From Candidatus Villigracilis saccharophilus (GTDB lineage: Bacteria; Chloroflexota; Anaerolineae; Anaerolineales; Villigracilaceae): 64,000 nt of DNA. The stretch's first letter is position 1. Every line of letters begins with the position of its first letter. Shown here one piece after another: positions 18,051 to 26,253 of this stretch. The notes beneath the pieces are model-generated. The model did no database searches, was not told where the DNA came from, and worked only from the letters and a program-made list of their open reading frames with translations. A program made the translations under genes and the position numbers. The stretch is taken from positions 59,176 to 123,175 of the forward strand of contig JADJNA010000053.1 of the NCBI GenBank assembly GCA_016709305.1, read 5' to 3'.

Positions 18051-19285
18051 GTAAACATCCTCACGCCTAAAGGCGGAGGCTTTTATCCCTAGCCCGGTAG
18101 GGCTGAGATCAACGGCAGGTTTACAACTGCCCTGTCCCGAATATTTCGAGACGCGTTCGTGTCCGCTGGCGCAGAGAATCCACATTGGACACACAGGAAA
18201 ATACTTTGAGATTTTCGATTCGCCTTATCAACACAACCACATTCGGGGCAGGTGCGCGAAGTGTTCCTTGGATCCACAAAGATCACAGGAACTCCCATTC
18301 GCTCCGCCTTGTAGCTAATGTATTGTCTCAGTTGGAAAAACGACCAGTTGGCATGTCTCGCTCTCTGCTTGCGTCTTACCGTTACCCGTTCACGGATACC
18401 CCCCAATTCTTCGAGGGCAATGGCGCGATGGGTGTCATACGCAATTTGTACGATCGCCTTGCTGATCGTGTGGTTGGTTATTTTTTGGAAACGTGCCTGC
18501 TTGCCGGAAATCTTTTTGAGTTTTCGTCTGGCAGACTTCGAACCGTTACGCTGCAGGTTGCGGCGGCGATGCTCAAACTTTCGGCGAGTATCCTCAATCG
18601 CTGCTCCGCTAAACCCGCCACCGTCACTATCCGAGGCGATGTTCACAATGCCGAGATCAATTCCAAGAACCCCTTCAACGTCAATTGGCTTGGGTGTCTC
18701 CACATCGCAAGCTACCATCAGGTAGAACTTGCCTTTGACCATGCAAAGATCGCTTTCCCCATGTTGGCCTTTGAGCAATTCAAGCTGGCGCTGGCCGCAG
18801 GCAAAAGACATCTTTTGTCTGCCTGCCACTGTCCAGATATTCAACTCCAGCCTGTCCAGTTTATAGGTCAGGATGCGATTATCGAATGCGATCGCGCCAT
18901 GCGGTTTGAAAGTCCGTTTGGCTTTTCTGTCCAGCTTGTACGCGTCAGCGACTTTGGAAATCGCGCGGACAACCATCTGCGCGGTCAGGTCAAAGATTTC
19001 CTTCACGGAATAATAGGTCAGTTTGTGAAGCGGAAATTGCCGAAAGGTCTGACTCTCCCAGGCCTGATCGCTGATGTAGTTACAGGCGGCGTTTGCCACT
19101 TCCAAAGTTTTGCGAAGTGCCTGTGCCTGTTCGGGCGTAGGCAGGAGTTTTATTTGAGCGATCAGTTTCATAACTGGATTGTATCATTTCTTCAATATAT
19201 TGAAAATGCTATGGCGAAAGAGCATCGCCATCAGCTATCCCTCCCCACGCCCAAGGGCGGGGGTTTCTCGCTGAGGTCTCGATGA
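18050..19285 (-). mobile_element. IS200/IS605-family, TnpB-only (IS1341-like) element
   Basis: The element carries tnpB but no tnpA. The borders are estimated. The right end, downstream of tnpB, carries the hairpin CCTCACGCCTAAAGGCGGAGG at 18059-18079. The left end, upstream, carries a related hairpin CCCCACGCCCAAGGGCGGGG at 19243-19262 in the same orientation. Another 7-bp stem (ATGGCGA/TCGCCAT) is at 19210-19230. Subterminal hairpins of this type are recognised by the single-strand transposase TnpA, which must be supplied elsewhere. The omega RNA (guide RNA) would overlap the tnpB 3' end and extend to the right border near 18050. Exact ends and the target-adjacent motif cannot be fixed here. 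Confidence 0.7.
18089..19171 (-). CDS. tnpB: TnpB RNA-guided endonuclease
   Basis: This is a 360-residue TnpB of the IS605 OrfB family. The N-terminal part begins MKLIAQIKLLPTPEQAQALR, typical for the wedge domain. The RuvC catalytic residues are visible: first Asp in GVLGIDLGIVNIASD, Glu in IALEELGGIR, last Asp in APADTNASRNIRDRA. The zinc ribbon CPECG...CVQCG sits between the last two. All catalytic positions are intact, so the enzyme could be active. It cleaves DNA next to a short motif under guidance of the right-end-derived RNA. It sits between a terminator and an unrelated operon, a usual landing place. An open frame of 366 codons on the opposite strand is only its mirror. Confidence 0.92.
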   Translation of the reverse strand: MKLIAQIKLLPTPEQAQALRKTLEVANAACNYISDQAWESQTFRQFPLHKLTYYSVKEIFDLTAQMVVRAISKVADAYKLDRKAKRTFKPHGAIAFDNRILTYKLDRLELNIWTVAGRQKMSFACGQRQLELLKGQHGESDLCMVKGKFYLMVACDVETPKPIDVEGVLGIDLGIVNIASDSDGGGFSGAAIEDTRRKFEHRRRNLQRNGSKSARRKLKKISGKQARFQKITNHTISKAIVQIAYDTHRAIALEELGGIRERVTVRRKQRARHANWSFFQLRQYISYKAERMGVPVIFVDPRNTSRTCPECGCVDKANRKSQSIFLCVQCGFSAPADTNASRNIRDRAVVNLPLISALPG

Positions 19286-19301
19286 ACGATCATCTCGGAG
19301 T

Positions 19302-20180
19302 CTATTCAAATTCATCAAGCGTGCTTTCACCGTGAGTTAACACATATAGCCCGCGCGGATCGCCTTCGTTCTTATCAAAGATAAAATCGGTGACGATATA
19401 TGCTTTTGCAAAGGCGGTTTCAAAAAGCTCACGGGTAAAGAATCTCCAATCACGGGCAAGCGCAAAATCCTTCGATTTGAGCAAGAGGAAATCGCCAGGG
19501 ATCTCTGCCAAGAGCAGGCGCTCTTCAAAGGGAGGGACGTGCTCAGGCGGGTATGACAGCATATCGGACGAAGTGTGAAGCGAATAAAATGGACGCAGAC
19601 CCGACCGTGCAACGTGGTGCAGCTTAAGGGTAGGGCGCGGGCGCTTGCTGAGTCTGCTTTCGACACGGGGAGTGTTGATCCACCAATCCAATTGAAAGCG
19701 GTCGGAGGGAAGTCCGGCATTGAGTCCATCGCGCATATCGCCATACTCTGAGCGGCGGTAGGTGATACAGACCGCCCCAAGTTTCGCGATATTGAGATAA
19801 GCATTGCGGCTGAGCAGGGGATCATACGTCCATGTGATGTGATCAAGGTATTGGTGGCGTACCATTTGCCATTGCGCGCGCTTGAGCGCAAAGCCGATCC
19901 CTTCATCACGATGATCGGGATGAATTCCCATCATGTGCGAGCAATGTTTGGGGCGCGGACCATCAGGAGTGGATTCGATTCCTGGAAATCCAAACACAAA
20001 GCCGGCGAGTATTTCATCAATAAAAGCGCCAAGGACAAGTCCGCCATTATGCACAGCGGTGATGAGCATATGCAAAGGAACCACGTCCGTTTCGGAGCCG
20101 GGCCAAACCGCGCGTTGAAGCTCCTCCACAAGCCTCATTTCTTCGGGTGTTTCGATCAGGCGAATTTGAATATTGGTCAT
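19302..20180 (-). CDS. COG3375-type predicted acetyltransferase
   Basis: This is a protein of about 292 residues. The N-terminal 150 residues have a GNAT-like fold: ETPEEMRLVEELQRAVW, the beta-strand segment LAGFVFGFPG, and MMGIHPDHRDEGIGFALKRAQW, which resembles the acetyl-CoA pyrophosphate loop. The length and the phrase SHMMGIHPDHRDEGIG point to the COG3375 group, whose substrate is unknown. I place the start at the ATG at 20180 (MTNIQIRLIETP). It lies 2 bases after the stop of the upstream SDR gene and suits translational coupling; the longer frame reaches into the SDR gene. The C-terminal 120 residues have no recognised motif. Confidence 0.78.
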   Translation of the reverse strand: MTNIQIRLIETPEEMRLVEELQRAVWPGSETDVVPLHMLITAVHNGGLVLGAFIDEILAGFVFGFPGIESTPDGPRPKHCSHMMGIHPDHRDEGIGFALKRAQWQMVRHQYLDHITWTYDPLLSRNAYLNIAKLGAVCITYRRSEYGDMRDGLNAGLPSDRFQLDWWINTPRVESRLSKRPRPTLKLHHVARSGLRPFYSLHTSSDMLSYPPEHVPPFEERLLLAEIPGDFLLLKSKDFALARDWRFFTRELFETAFAKAYIVTDFIFDKNEGDPRGLYVLTHGESTLDEFE

Positions 20181-20182
20181 AT

Positions 20183-21136
20183 TTAGCGAGAGCGTAGGGA
20201 TGAAATTCTTTCCGTGACCATACTCCAAGCCTGTTGATACCACGGCCTGCGGATCAGGTAATCAAGGCGATAGGCAAACCGCGCAGGCATCAAACCGAAA
20301 ATCCGCGGAAGTGAATCGATCGCGCAGGTGCGGTTCACGGCAAAATAGTCGAGCCAGAATGAAGAGATCGGAAAATTCGGTATCACCCCTTCAAGGAATA
20401 CGGTCAAGCCACGCAAGGTGAGTGGTGATAGCGGAAGGAGCAAGCGCCGCCTATGGGTGACATCCATGATGATCTCGACGATCTGCTGTAACGTGAAAAA
20501 TTCAGTCCCGCCAAGCTCGTACACCTTATTAAGCGTGTCATTATTTTCAAGAGACCATATCATGCAAGTCACCAGGTCTTCAACCCAAAGTGGCTGAACG
20601 ACCGTCCGACGGCCATTCGTGATCGGGAATACCCCAATCGATGTCCGAATGATCCGCGCAAGATTATTGGTGAAATGATCCTCAGCGCCATACACCATTG
20701 AAGTCCGCAGGACCGTATACGGGACCTTTCCGTTACGGATATGTTCTTCAGCGATGCCCTTCGCCCTAAAAGCCGGATATGCAGAGGAAGGCGCTGCGCC
20801 AATATGACTGAGATACAAGATCCGGTCCACCCCTGCGTCCGATGCCGCCCCGACAAGATTTTCTGTGCCTTGAATATCCGCCTTTAAGAGATCCCCGCGG
20901 CTGCCCTGATTTTCCGCGCTTGCCAGGTGGATGACAGTATCAACATCACGCAGCGCAGCGCGTAAACCACGCACATCCGCCAAGGACACCACGGCCACTT
21001 CAACAGGCACGCCCTTTGGTAAACGCGGCGTACGCGGCGAAGGACGGATCAGCGTCCGCAGCGGATACCCAATGGATGAAAGTTGGCGCACAAGTGTACG
21101 TCCGATAAAACCTGTTGCGCCGGTGATAAGAATCAT
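20183..21136 (-). CDS. NDUFA9-like SDR / NAD-dependent epimerase
   Basis: This is a Rossmann-fold protein of about 317 residues. The NAD(P) loop GATGFIGR begins within the first ten residues, so I start at the ATG at 21136 (MILITGATGF). Other family signatures are DTVIHLASAENQGSR, LSHIGAAPSSAYP and PYTVLRTSMVYGAEDHFTN. The pattern matches the extended SDR_a subgroup resembling the complex I subunit NDUFA9 and other NAD(P)H-binding proteins. The classic catalytic Tyr-x3-Lys is replaced by an AYPAFRAKG arrangement, where Tyr and Lys are seven apart. It may be a binding or assembly protein. It shares an operon with the acetyltransferase. Confidence 0.83.
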   Translation of the reverse strand: MILITGATGFIGRTLVRQLSSIGYPLRTLIRPSPRTPRLPKGVPVEVAVVSLADVRGLRAALRDVDTVIHLASAENQGSRGDLLKADIQGTENLVGAASDAGVDRILYLSHIGAAPSSAYPAFRAKGIAEEHIRNGKVPYTVLRTSMVYGAEDHFTNNLARIIRTSIGVFPITNGRRTVVQPLWVEDLVTCMIWSLENNDTLNKVYELGGTEFFTLQQIVEIIMDVTHRRRLLLPLSPLTLRGLTVFLEGVIPNFPISSFWLDYFAVNRTCAIDSLPRIFGLMPARFAYRLDYLIRRPWYQQAWSMVTERISSLRSR

Positions 21137-21173
21137 AAAGGGATTATAGCAGAGGGAAAATGGGCTAAACAAA

Positions 21174-21197
21174 AAATCCCCGCACTTGCGGGGATTT
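21174..21197 (-). terminator. Terminator at the end of the lasso gene cluster
   Basis: A 10-bp stem AAATCCCCGC/GCGGGGATTT (21174-21183 and 21188-21197) with a 4-base loop. On the minus strand it is followed by a run of T. It separates the nucleotidyltransferase gene from the SDR gene. Confidence 0.8.
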
Positions 21198-21340
21198 GTG
21201 GGCGCAGGTCTCGATTATCTTTTCGGGGGGAATAATTGTATGGTAAGTGTAGCGGATAATCGCGACATCGTTCTCATGGTTAATTCTACTCACAAAACAA
21301 GCGGGTTTATTGTCGTTTAGCGACAATCCAGGCAGCTCTT

Positions 21341-22573
21341 TTAGCCTGATACCAGCCAATCACGCAGGCTTGTGATCTGATTTGTATGCTCTGCAAATGC
21401 TTGTGCTTTGGAATTACCACGTGCCAGTTGCCATAGTGTTGCGCCATGTCGAACCAAAACATCTCTAAGACGCACTGGATAATAGAAGTAAATTCGCCAT
21501 GAATTAGCCGGTGCCGGATACATGAGAGCCATTGTTTCGCGCGGAGGAAAGAGACGGTAGCGAATTAATTCAATTTTTTTTCTCAGCCCGATTGGATTCA
21601 CAACCAGTGCAATTTTTTCTGTTTTACCCATACTATTTTCCGTGCTAAAAATGAAGATTTTTTGACGAGCAAGTGCGAGATAATCTTCCTTAAAATCTTC
21701 TGGGAGGAAAGACGCCAGAACATCCTGCGGCACAGGTACGTCTAACAATTCCCTGGCCAGTCGCAGGATAAAATACAGCGAATGCTGGGTACCCCATAGT
21801 CCAGCGCGCGCACCGATTCTCTCCCAATCCAACCGGGTTTCCTGCCTTTTTATTAGCTCACCGATATCGGAAAACATTCGCAGGCGCATATCATACGTAT
21901 GTCTGGCGGTATGATGGCAGAGATGCAACAACAAATCTTCCGGAGACAGGGTTCTAGTGGTTGTTTGCGCTATTGTTACAGTCTGCGATCTGCTCCATAA
22001 CCCGCCCTCATCAAACTGCAATGGATTCTTTCTGATAAAAAGCGACCAGTGGATTTCCACGTGAATGCCATGTTCAGGCAATTGGTAGCCAAAATGGTAA
22101 TTTTCTTGAGCGATCACGCGATTACAATCCATCGGCTGGTAACCCAAAGCGAGCAGTTCCTGTTCAATGCGCGACAAGTTATCGATGTTAACCAGCAGAT
22201 CCAAATCTCCCATCGGGCGCAGCGCAATGTTCTCGTAAACAGCTTCCGCCAGATAGGCGCCTTTGAGCACAATAATCGGAATGTCCTTTTCCTGAAATAC
22301 CCCTAACAGTCTATGTAACTCCTGATACAAACTCATATTCCTCATTGCATTTTGCTGGTATTTTTCCTTCAATTTCCCAGCCACCTCTTCGGAGATTGCA
22401 ATATTTTTAGACTTGATGCGATGATAAAGTAATTGCCCAACACCATGTTGATATGCCAAGGCTGCAATTAAGCGCCATTCTTCTGCGGTTACTTCTGCAA
22501 GAAGCTTAGTTCCATCTGCCTCGCTCGTATATCCAAGGCAGAAGAGTAAAATCGATGTGGCGGATTGATCCAT
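21341..22573 (-). CDS. Nucleotidyltransferase family protein (NTP_transf_5 type) of the lasso cluster
   Basis: This is a 410-residue protein of the uncharacterised nucleotidyltransferase family (PF14907-like). The catalytic-like core is IPIIVLKGAYLAEAVY followed by RPMGDLDLLVNI, which supplies the two metal Asp residues (D-x-D). Family members occur often in lasso-peptide and other RiPP clusters containing an HPr-kinase-like gene, and in polysaccharide operons. What they attach is unknown. It lies last in the cluster, 287 bases after the B2 peptidase gene. Start supported by AGGAGA 9 bases upstream. The 22574-22860 gap shows no credible gene. Confidence 0.82.
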   Translation of the reverse strand: MDQSATSILLFCLGYTSEADGTKLLAEVTAEEWRLIAALAYQHGVGQLLYHRIKSKNIAISEEVAGKLKEKYQQNAMRNMSLYQELHRLLGVFQEKDIPIIVLKGAYLAEAVYENIALRPMGDLDLLVNIDNLSRIEQELLALGYQPMDCNRVIAQENYHFGYQLPEHGIHVEIHWSLFIRKNPLQFDEGGLWSRSQTVTIAQTTTRTLSPEDLLLHLCHHTARHTYDMRLRMFSDIGELIKRQETRLDWERIGARAGLWGTQHSLYFILRLARELLDVPVPQDVLASFLPEDFKEDYLALARQKIFIFSTENSMGKTEKIALVVNPIGLRKKIELIRYRLFPPRETMALMYPAPANSWRIYFYYPVRLRDVLVRHGATLWQLARGNSKAQAFAEHTNQITSLRDWLVSG

Positions 22574-22860
22574 CGTTTATTTCTCCTGATTTTTTTCGCA
22601 GCCACGCCTCAGCGAAAACATATGCCATCATATGTCGTTTTAGTTGAAAGGGCTTAGTGTTCTGTGAGACATCCCTGACGCAACACTCAGCCTGTCAACA
22701 CGTTGAACAATCGATCGGAAAGTGGTAACTGCCAAGAATGACCTGCACTGGCTGTATTACTGAACGCCGAACCAAGCAAAAGATTCAAGCATGATTGTTA
22801 GTGACGGAAATGTCTCTGAAAGGGCGAAAGGGAAATGGGAACGGCGGTAGACGGACACCT

Positions 22861-23307
22861 TTAATCACAAGTTCTAAATGATGCAATAACTTTATATCGT
22901 GAACACACACCCGCACCGGTCAAAATGGTTTCACCACATTGAAGCCACGCATGTGCGCTATAACCTATCCTTGAATCATCCTTGGCTATGCCTAAATTCA
23001 GCAGAGCGGGGATATTTTTTTTTTGTAACAAGACAGCTCCTGTTAGGGATTGAGCCAGGCAGGCACTATCCCAGAGAGTTCGCCTGGATACTACACTAAT
23101 TGCCCATTGAACTTTCTTAATATCGGCAACATGCCTTTCAAAAATAGGCGGGGGAAGTTCCCCAAGTTTAAGCCCAAGCCAGCGGGCGATCTTCTGAAAA
23201 GGAAAGACCGCAATTGCAATCCGCATAATTCCAAGCCAGACAAAAGTTTGCGCCAGCAGAAGCAGCTCAGGACGTGAGCATCTAACCAGTTTCTGAAAAT
23301 CAGACAT
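22861..23307 (-). CDS. Lasso peptide biosynthesis B2 protein (leader peptidase)
   Basis: This is a transglutaminase-fold cysteine protease that removes the leader peptide during lasso biosynthesis. It has 148 residues from the ATG at 23307 (MSDFQKLVRCSRPELL). That ATG overlaps the stop of the B1 gene and is preferred to the upstream ATG at 23343. The catalytic Cys lies in DSACLAQSLTGAVLL and the His in GYSAHAWLQCGETIL, the usual B2 spacing. Hydrophobic stretches near the N-terminus are common in this family. B1 and B2 are separate genes, as in Gram-positive and many Chloroflexota clusters. Cytoplasmic, acting with B1. Confidence 0.9.
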   Translation of the reverse strand: MSDFQKLVRCSRPELLLLAQTFVWLGIMRIAIAVFPFQKIARWLGLKLGELPPPIFERHVADIKKVQWAISVVSRRTLWDSACLAQSLTGAVLLQKKNIPALLNLGIAKDDSRIGYSAHAWLQCGETILTGAGVCSRYKVIASFRTCD

Positions 23308-23584
23308 CAACAACATGCAAAAGCTCTTCAATTTGCAGTTCATTAAGAAAGGTAATCACATCCATCTCGATTTGCGAAGGAGGCGCGCTAAATTCTGAGC
23401 TTAATTGACGGCAAATCTCAATAACCAGAATCGGCGTTTCAAGCAATTCCCAGATACGGCGACCAATATCATTCAGTCCAATGTATTTACTGGTTTTCAT
23501 ATTAAGGATGATTAGGTCATTATCAACGCTTGTTGTCATTAACCCTCCTACGCGAGTGACCCGGGTAGTTGTTTCGATAGTCAA
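23300..23584 (-). CDS. PqqD-family protein, lasso B1 (RiPP recognition element)
   Basis: This 94-residue PqqD-like protein binds the precursor leader and presents it to B2 and the cyclase. Characteristic segments are DLIILNMKTSKYIGLNDIGRRIWELL and LSSEFSAPPSQIEMDVITFL (shortened here). The start is TTG at 23584, strongly supported by AGGAGG 5 bases upstream, which itself overlaps the sulfotransferase stop. The 3' end overlaps the B2 start by 8 bases, so the two are translated together. No unusual residues. Confidence 0.9.
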   Translation of the reverse strand: MTIETTTRVTRVGGLMTTSVDNDLIILNMKTSKYIGLNDIGRRIWELLETPILVIEICRQLSSEFSAPPSQIEMDVITFLNELQIEELLHVVDV

Positions 23585-23593
23585 AATAACCTC

Positions 23594-24457
23594 CTAAATA
23601 GGTTGATTATATTCATCTAAATAACCGAAGCGGCGCATGGTTTCACCATGCGCATCTATGATCTTTTGAATGAGCAGGGGAGAGAGTTCTTCGCGCCAGC
23701 CGCCAGCCCTACCTTGACGGAAGAATGTGCCGCTTGACCTTGGCGGGCGTTCACGAAATCCTTTTTCATGTTCCTGTCTTTGCAGTTCTTCAAAGCAGGA
23801 AAAATCAACCGCCTTCTGCAAACGCACGGTATCAGACGATAATCCGCAAAAGCGGACTACATCCCCAAAAACACCTTCTGTATCGCGGCATAAATCTTCA
23901 TAACGGATGAGATGAACCGGCAGATTTGATTCATCCATCCAACTACGGACATGAGAACTCCATGTGCCGAGATATTGCTGCAATTGATCAGCCAGACCGC
24001 CAAGCGTGCGCGATAAAGCGAATTCGGGGTTGCATAAATTTTCCACAGCTTGTAAAGAATCAACACCCCAATGGTGGGCGCATGACATGGCCAAATCAAG
24101 TGGATTGCGCAAAATATAGATTACGCCTGCGGTAACATCAGCCGGAAATAGCTCTGAACCGCGCCTGGCAGGCTTCCAGGCATCATGGGTTTTCATATAG
24201 AGTGGTCCAGGGTTTTCACGAATAAGGCAGCGGTACACCTCCGGCCTCAAAGACTCGATCAGCGTATCATCCAGTAAAGAAGCTTCGACCCCAACCCATT
24301 CATCAAACCATAGGCGCGCGCTGGCAATCGGCCCGCCATCCAGTTCATTTATGTCAGCGGGTGTCTCAGCGTCACGCAGATAATTAGTTATTAATGTACG
24401 CAGCCAGGTGTTGCCCGATTTTGGGTAGGAAGCCAGCCAATAGATCATAATAATCAA
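23594..24457 (-). CDS. Sulfotransferase domain protein in the lasso cluster
   Basis: This is a 287-residue PAPS-dependent sulfotransferase of the Sulfotransfer_1 fold. The 5'-phosphosulfate loop is YPKSGNTWLRTLI near residue 10. The 3'-phosphate region is VIYILRNPLDLAMSCAHHWG. The catalytic His equivalent is likely in KTHDAW. The C-terminal segment GRAGGWREELSPLLIQKI resembles the conserved RKGxxGDWKxx end. It lies between the kinase-like genes and B1, so it is probably a tailoring enzyme of the peptide, although it could act on another metabolite. Start MIIMIYWLASYPKS at 24457, with a second ATG three codons later. Confidence 0.85.
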   Translation of the reverse strand: MIIMIYWLASYPKSGNTWLRTLITNYLRDAETPADINELDGGPIASARLWFDEWVGVEASLLDDTLIESLRPEVYRCLIRENPGPLYMKTHDAWKPARRGSELFPADVTAGVIYILRNPLDLAMSCAHHWGVDSLQAVENLCNPEFALSRTLGGLADQLQQYLGTWSSHVRSWMDESNLPVHLIRYEDLCRDTEGVFGDVVRFCGLSSDTVRLQKAVDFSCFEELQRQEHEKGFRERPPRSSGTFFRQGRAGGWREELSPLLIQKIIDAHGETMRRFGYLDEYNQPI

Positions 24458-24509
24458 TCATCCATCTGTTTCAAGAAGGATGTTTATCACATCGGAAAGA
24501 CTCCAACGA

Positions 24510-25348
24510 TCAAGGGTCTTTCAATGCAAAAATGGGGACCTGGTCGACCAGAGCGGCGAACAAAGGAAAAACTCCAGGGTGTTCGTCTGGCAACATGGGG
24601 CCATAAACGCAGGATTGTGCGGCAAAAAACTTCTCGGCGCCATTTAAAGCCCGTACGCGGATTTCTTCGATGGGACGCCTTTGAAGCAAATACAAAGCTC
24701 GCAAACGAGCGGGATGCAACGACATCTGTGAGTGCATCGGGACCATGGCTTTTGGAGGCTGCCACTGGTGGCGCGGGAACTGGCTAATGTCATACCCCAG
24801 GTTGTGCGCAGCATCTTCCATCAGATTTAATTGCGGAATACCAGGCAGGACCTCCAATTGTCCGATTGGATTGACTTGCAAAACAGTAATGTCATCGGCC
24901 AGCATGGCGCATCCCTGTTGAAGCAAAGCCGTGAGCGTAGTGGATTTTCCAGCTCCCGATTCGCCGCTGATAGCAATAGCACCTCTGGATGTCAAGGCGG
25001 TGTTAGCGTGCAAGACCAGACTGCCCCGCTGGCGCGTAACGCAACCAGGACATTATCCAAAAATGAGGTGGCCAGCAGGTCATCTTGAGCGGCAGGGCCG
25101 CGCTGCAAGGTTGCCCGGCAGCCGTCCTCTGCCAAAAAGCGCCCCGCGCGCGAACCCGCCCGAAACAGATATCGCCCAGGCTCAACCTGCCATCCTGGGC
25201 CTTCAGCAATTGGCGCTGCTAATTTAGCCATCACCTGACCGTCGAGCACATTAATATCGGCATGCAATTCGTGCGGTGCGGGGGTTAACAATGGGCATGG
25301 AAAAGGGAGGTTGATTATTAACCCATAGACAGAGTAGGTGTAGGTCAT
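24510..25348 (-). CDS. HPr-kinase-like protein 1 of the lasso cluster (frameshifted)
   Basis: This protein of about 279 codons after repair has two parts. The N-terminal 115 residues hold the family-specific segments YSVYGLIINLPFPC and YLFRAGSRAGRFLAEDGC. The C-terminal domain is like HPr kinase/phosphorylase with the P-loop ISGESGAGKSTTLTAL. Related proteins (PadeK of paeninodin) phosphorylate the C-terminal Ser of lasso precursors. The frame breaks near 25033-25037; one added base gives LVALxRQRGSLVLHANTA, aligning with the paralogue LAALLYQRGMFAFHAAA. The first reading frame continues only 6 codons past that site before a stop. It lies between its paralogue and the sulfotransferase gene. 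Confidence 0.82.
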
Positions 25349-25366
25349 TTTTATCTTTTCACAAAA

Positions 25367-26253
25367 TTATTTGCTTTCAGACTCGATCAAATCAGCTAGT
25401 TTTTCCATGGCCCACATTCCGCGTTGGCGAAATAAACGATGAAGAGTGACAGTTTTTGTAAGCGCGGATGCCAAACGGAAATGCGCTCCACGGTCAAGCA
25501 AGGCATCGGCGACATGACTATTATACAAGAGCATGTTGATCGCTTGAAAAAACTTCTGACCGCGAATCATCTCACTTTCCAACCGGGGGGCACTCTGCAC
25601 TGTCAGCCAGTAGATGGCACGCAAAGGCAGAGGTACATCCATGTACTGACCCGTCATCGAAAAAACCTGCTTCCCATTGGACAGGGTTTTAGAAGAAGTC
25701 AAGGCCTGGTTATTGAGTTTCTTCAACGCATCCGCCCACAGCAAAATCTCGGGATGGAGCGGAAAGACAGCAATTTGTCCCAATTCATCCCAACCTACAC
25801 AAGCCAAATCATCCGATAACATGCGCCAGCCGCGCTGAAGCAGAGTCGCAAGCAAGGAAGACTTCCCTGCGCCAGAATCCCCTGCGAGTATTATCGCCTG
25901 GTGAGAGGGGCTGCGACAAAGGGGGAACTGTTTTGCAATATCATCTCAACTGGGGGTACAACAGCGGCAGCGTGGAAAGCGAACATCCCGCGCTGGTATA
26001 GCAAGGCCGCGAGCGGCATGGTATGAGCGAAACGAAGCAGTTCATCGTGTTCCACAGAAGGGGCAGGTTCCATCGTGACACGACACCCGTCTTCGACCAG
26101 ATACCGTGCGACTCCGGGCACATCCAAAAGAAAGCGATCTGGTGCAGCCTGCCATAACACGCCATGCTGCATGGCATTCGTTATCTCAGATGATACAGGG
26201 GCATTAATGATTTGAAGATCAGATAACCAACTAGGAAACATTGTAAAACTCAT
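25367..26253 (-). CDS. HPr-kinase-like protein 2 of the lasso cluster (frameshifted)
   Basis: This is a paralogue of the neighbouring protein. The N-terminal part contains YLVEDGCRVTMEPAPS and PLAALLYQRGMFAFHAAA; the C-terminal part contains the P-loop ILAGDSGAGKSSLLATLL and RMLSDDLACVGWD. The start is ATG at 26253, overlapping the last 23 bases of the cyclase gene. The frame is broken near a GGGGG run at 25921-25925; correcting one base links the two halves (SPSHQAIILAGDSG). Both kinase-like genes are tandem, with 18 bases between them. If both work, they could phosphorylate two sites, or one could have lost activity and serve as partner. Confidence 0.82.

Noticed and set aside
18185..19285. 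A 366-codon open frame on the plus strand
   Set aside because: It lies fully opposite the intact tnpB gene and has no ribosome site or family motif; it is a mirror of the tnpB codon pattern.
21165..21359. A 64-codon open frame after the nucleotidyltransferase gene
   Set aside because: It runs through a terminator hairpin and overlaps the end of the upstream gene; no ribosome site.
22574..22860. A possible second precursor gene in the lasso cluster
   Set aside because: Short stop-free stretches exist on the minus strand, but none has a ribosome site, a leader-like motif or a penultimate Thr.
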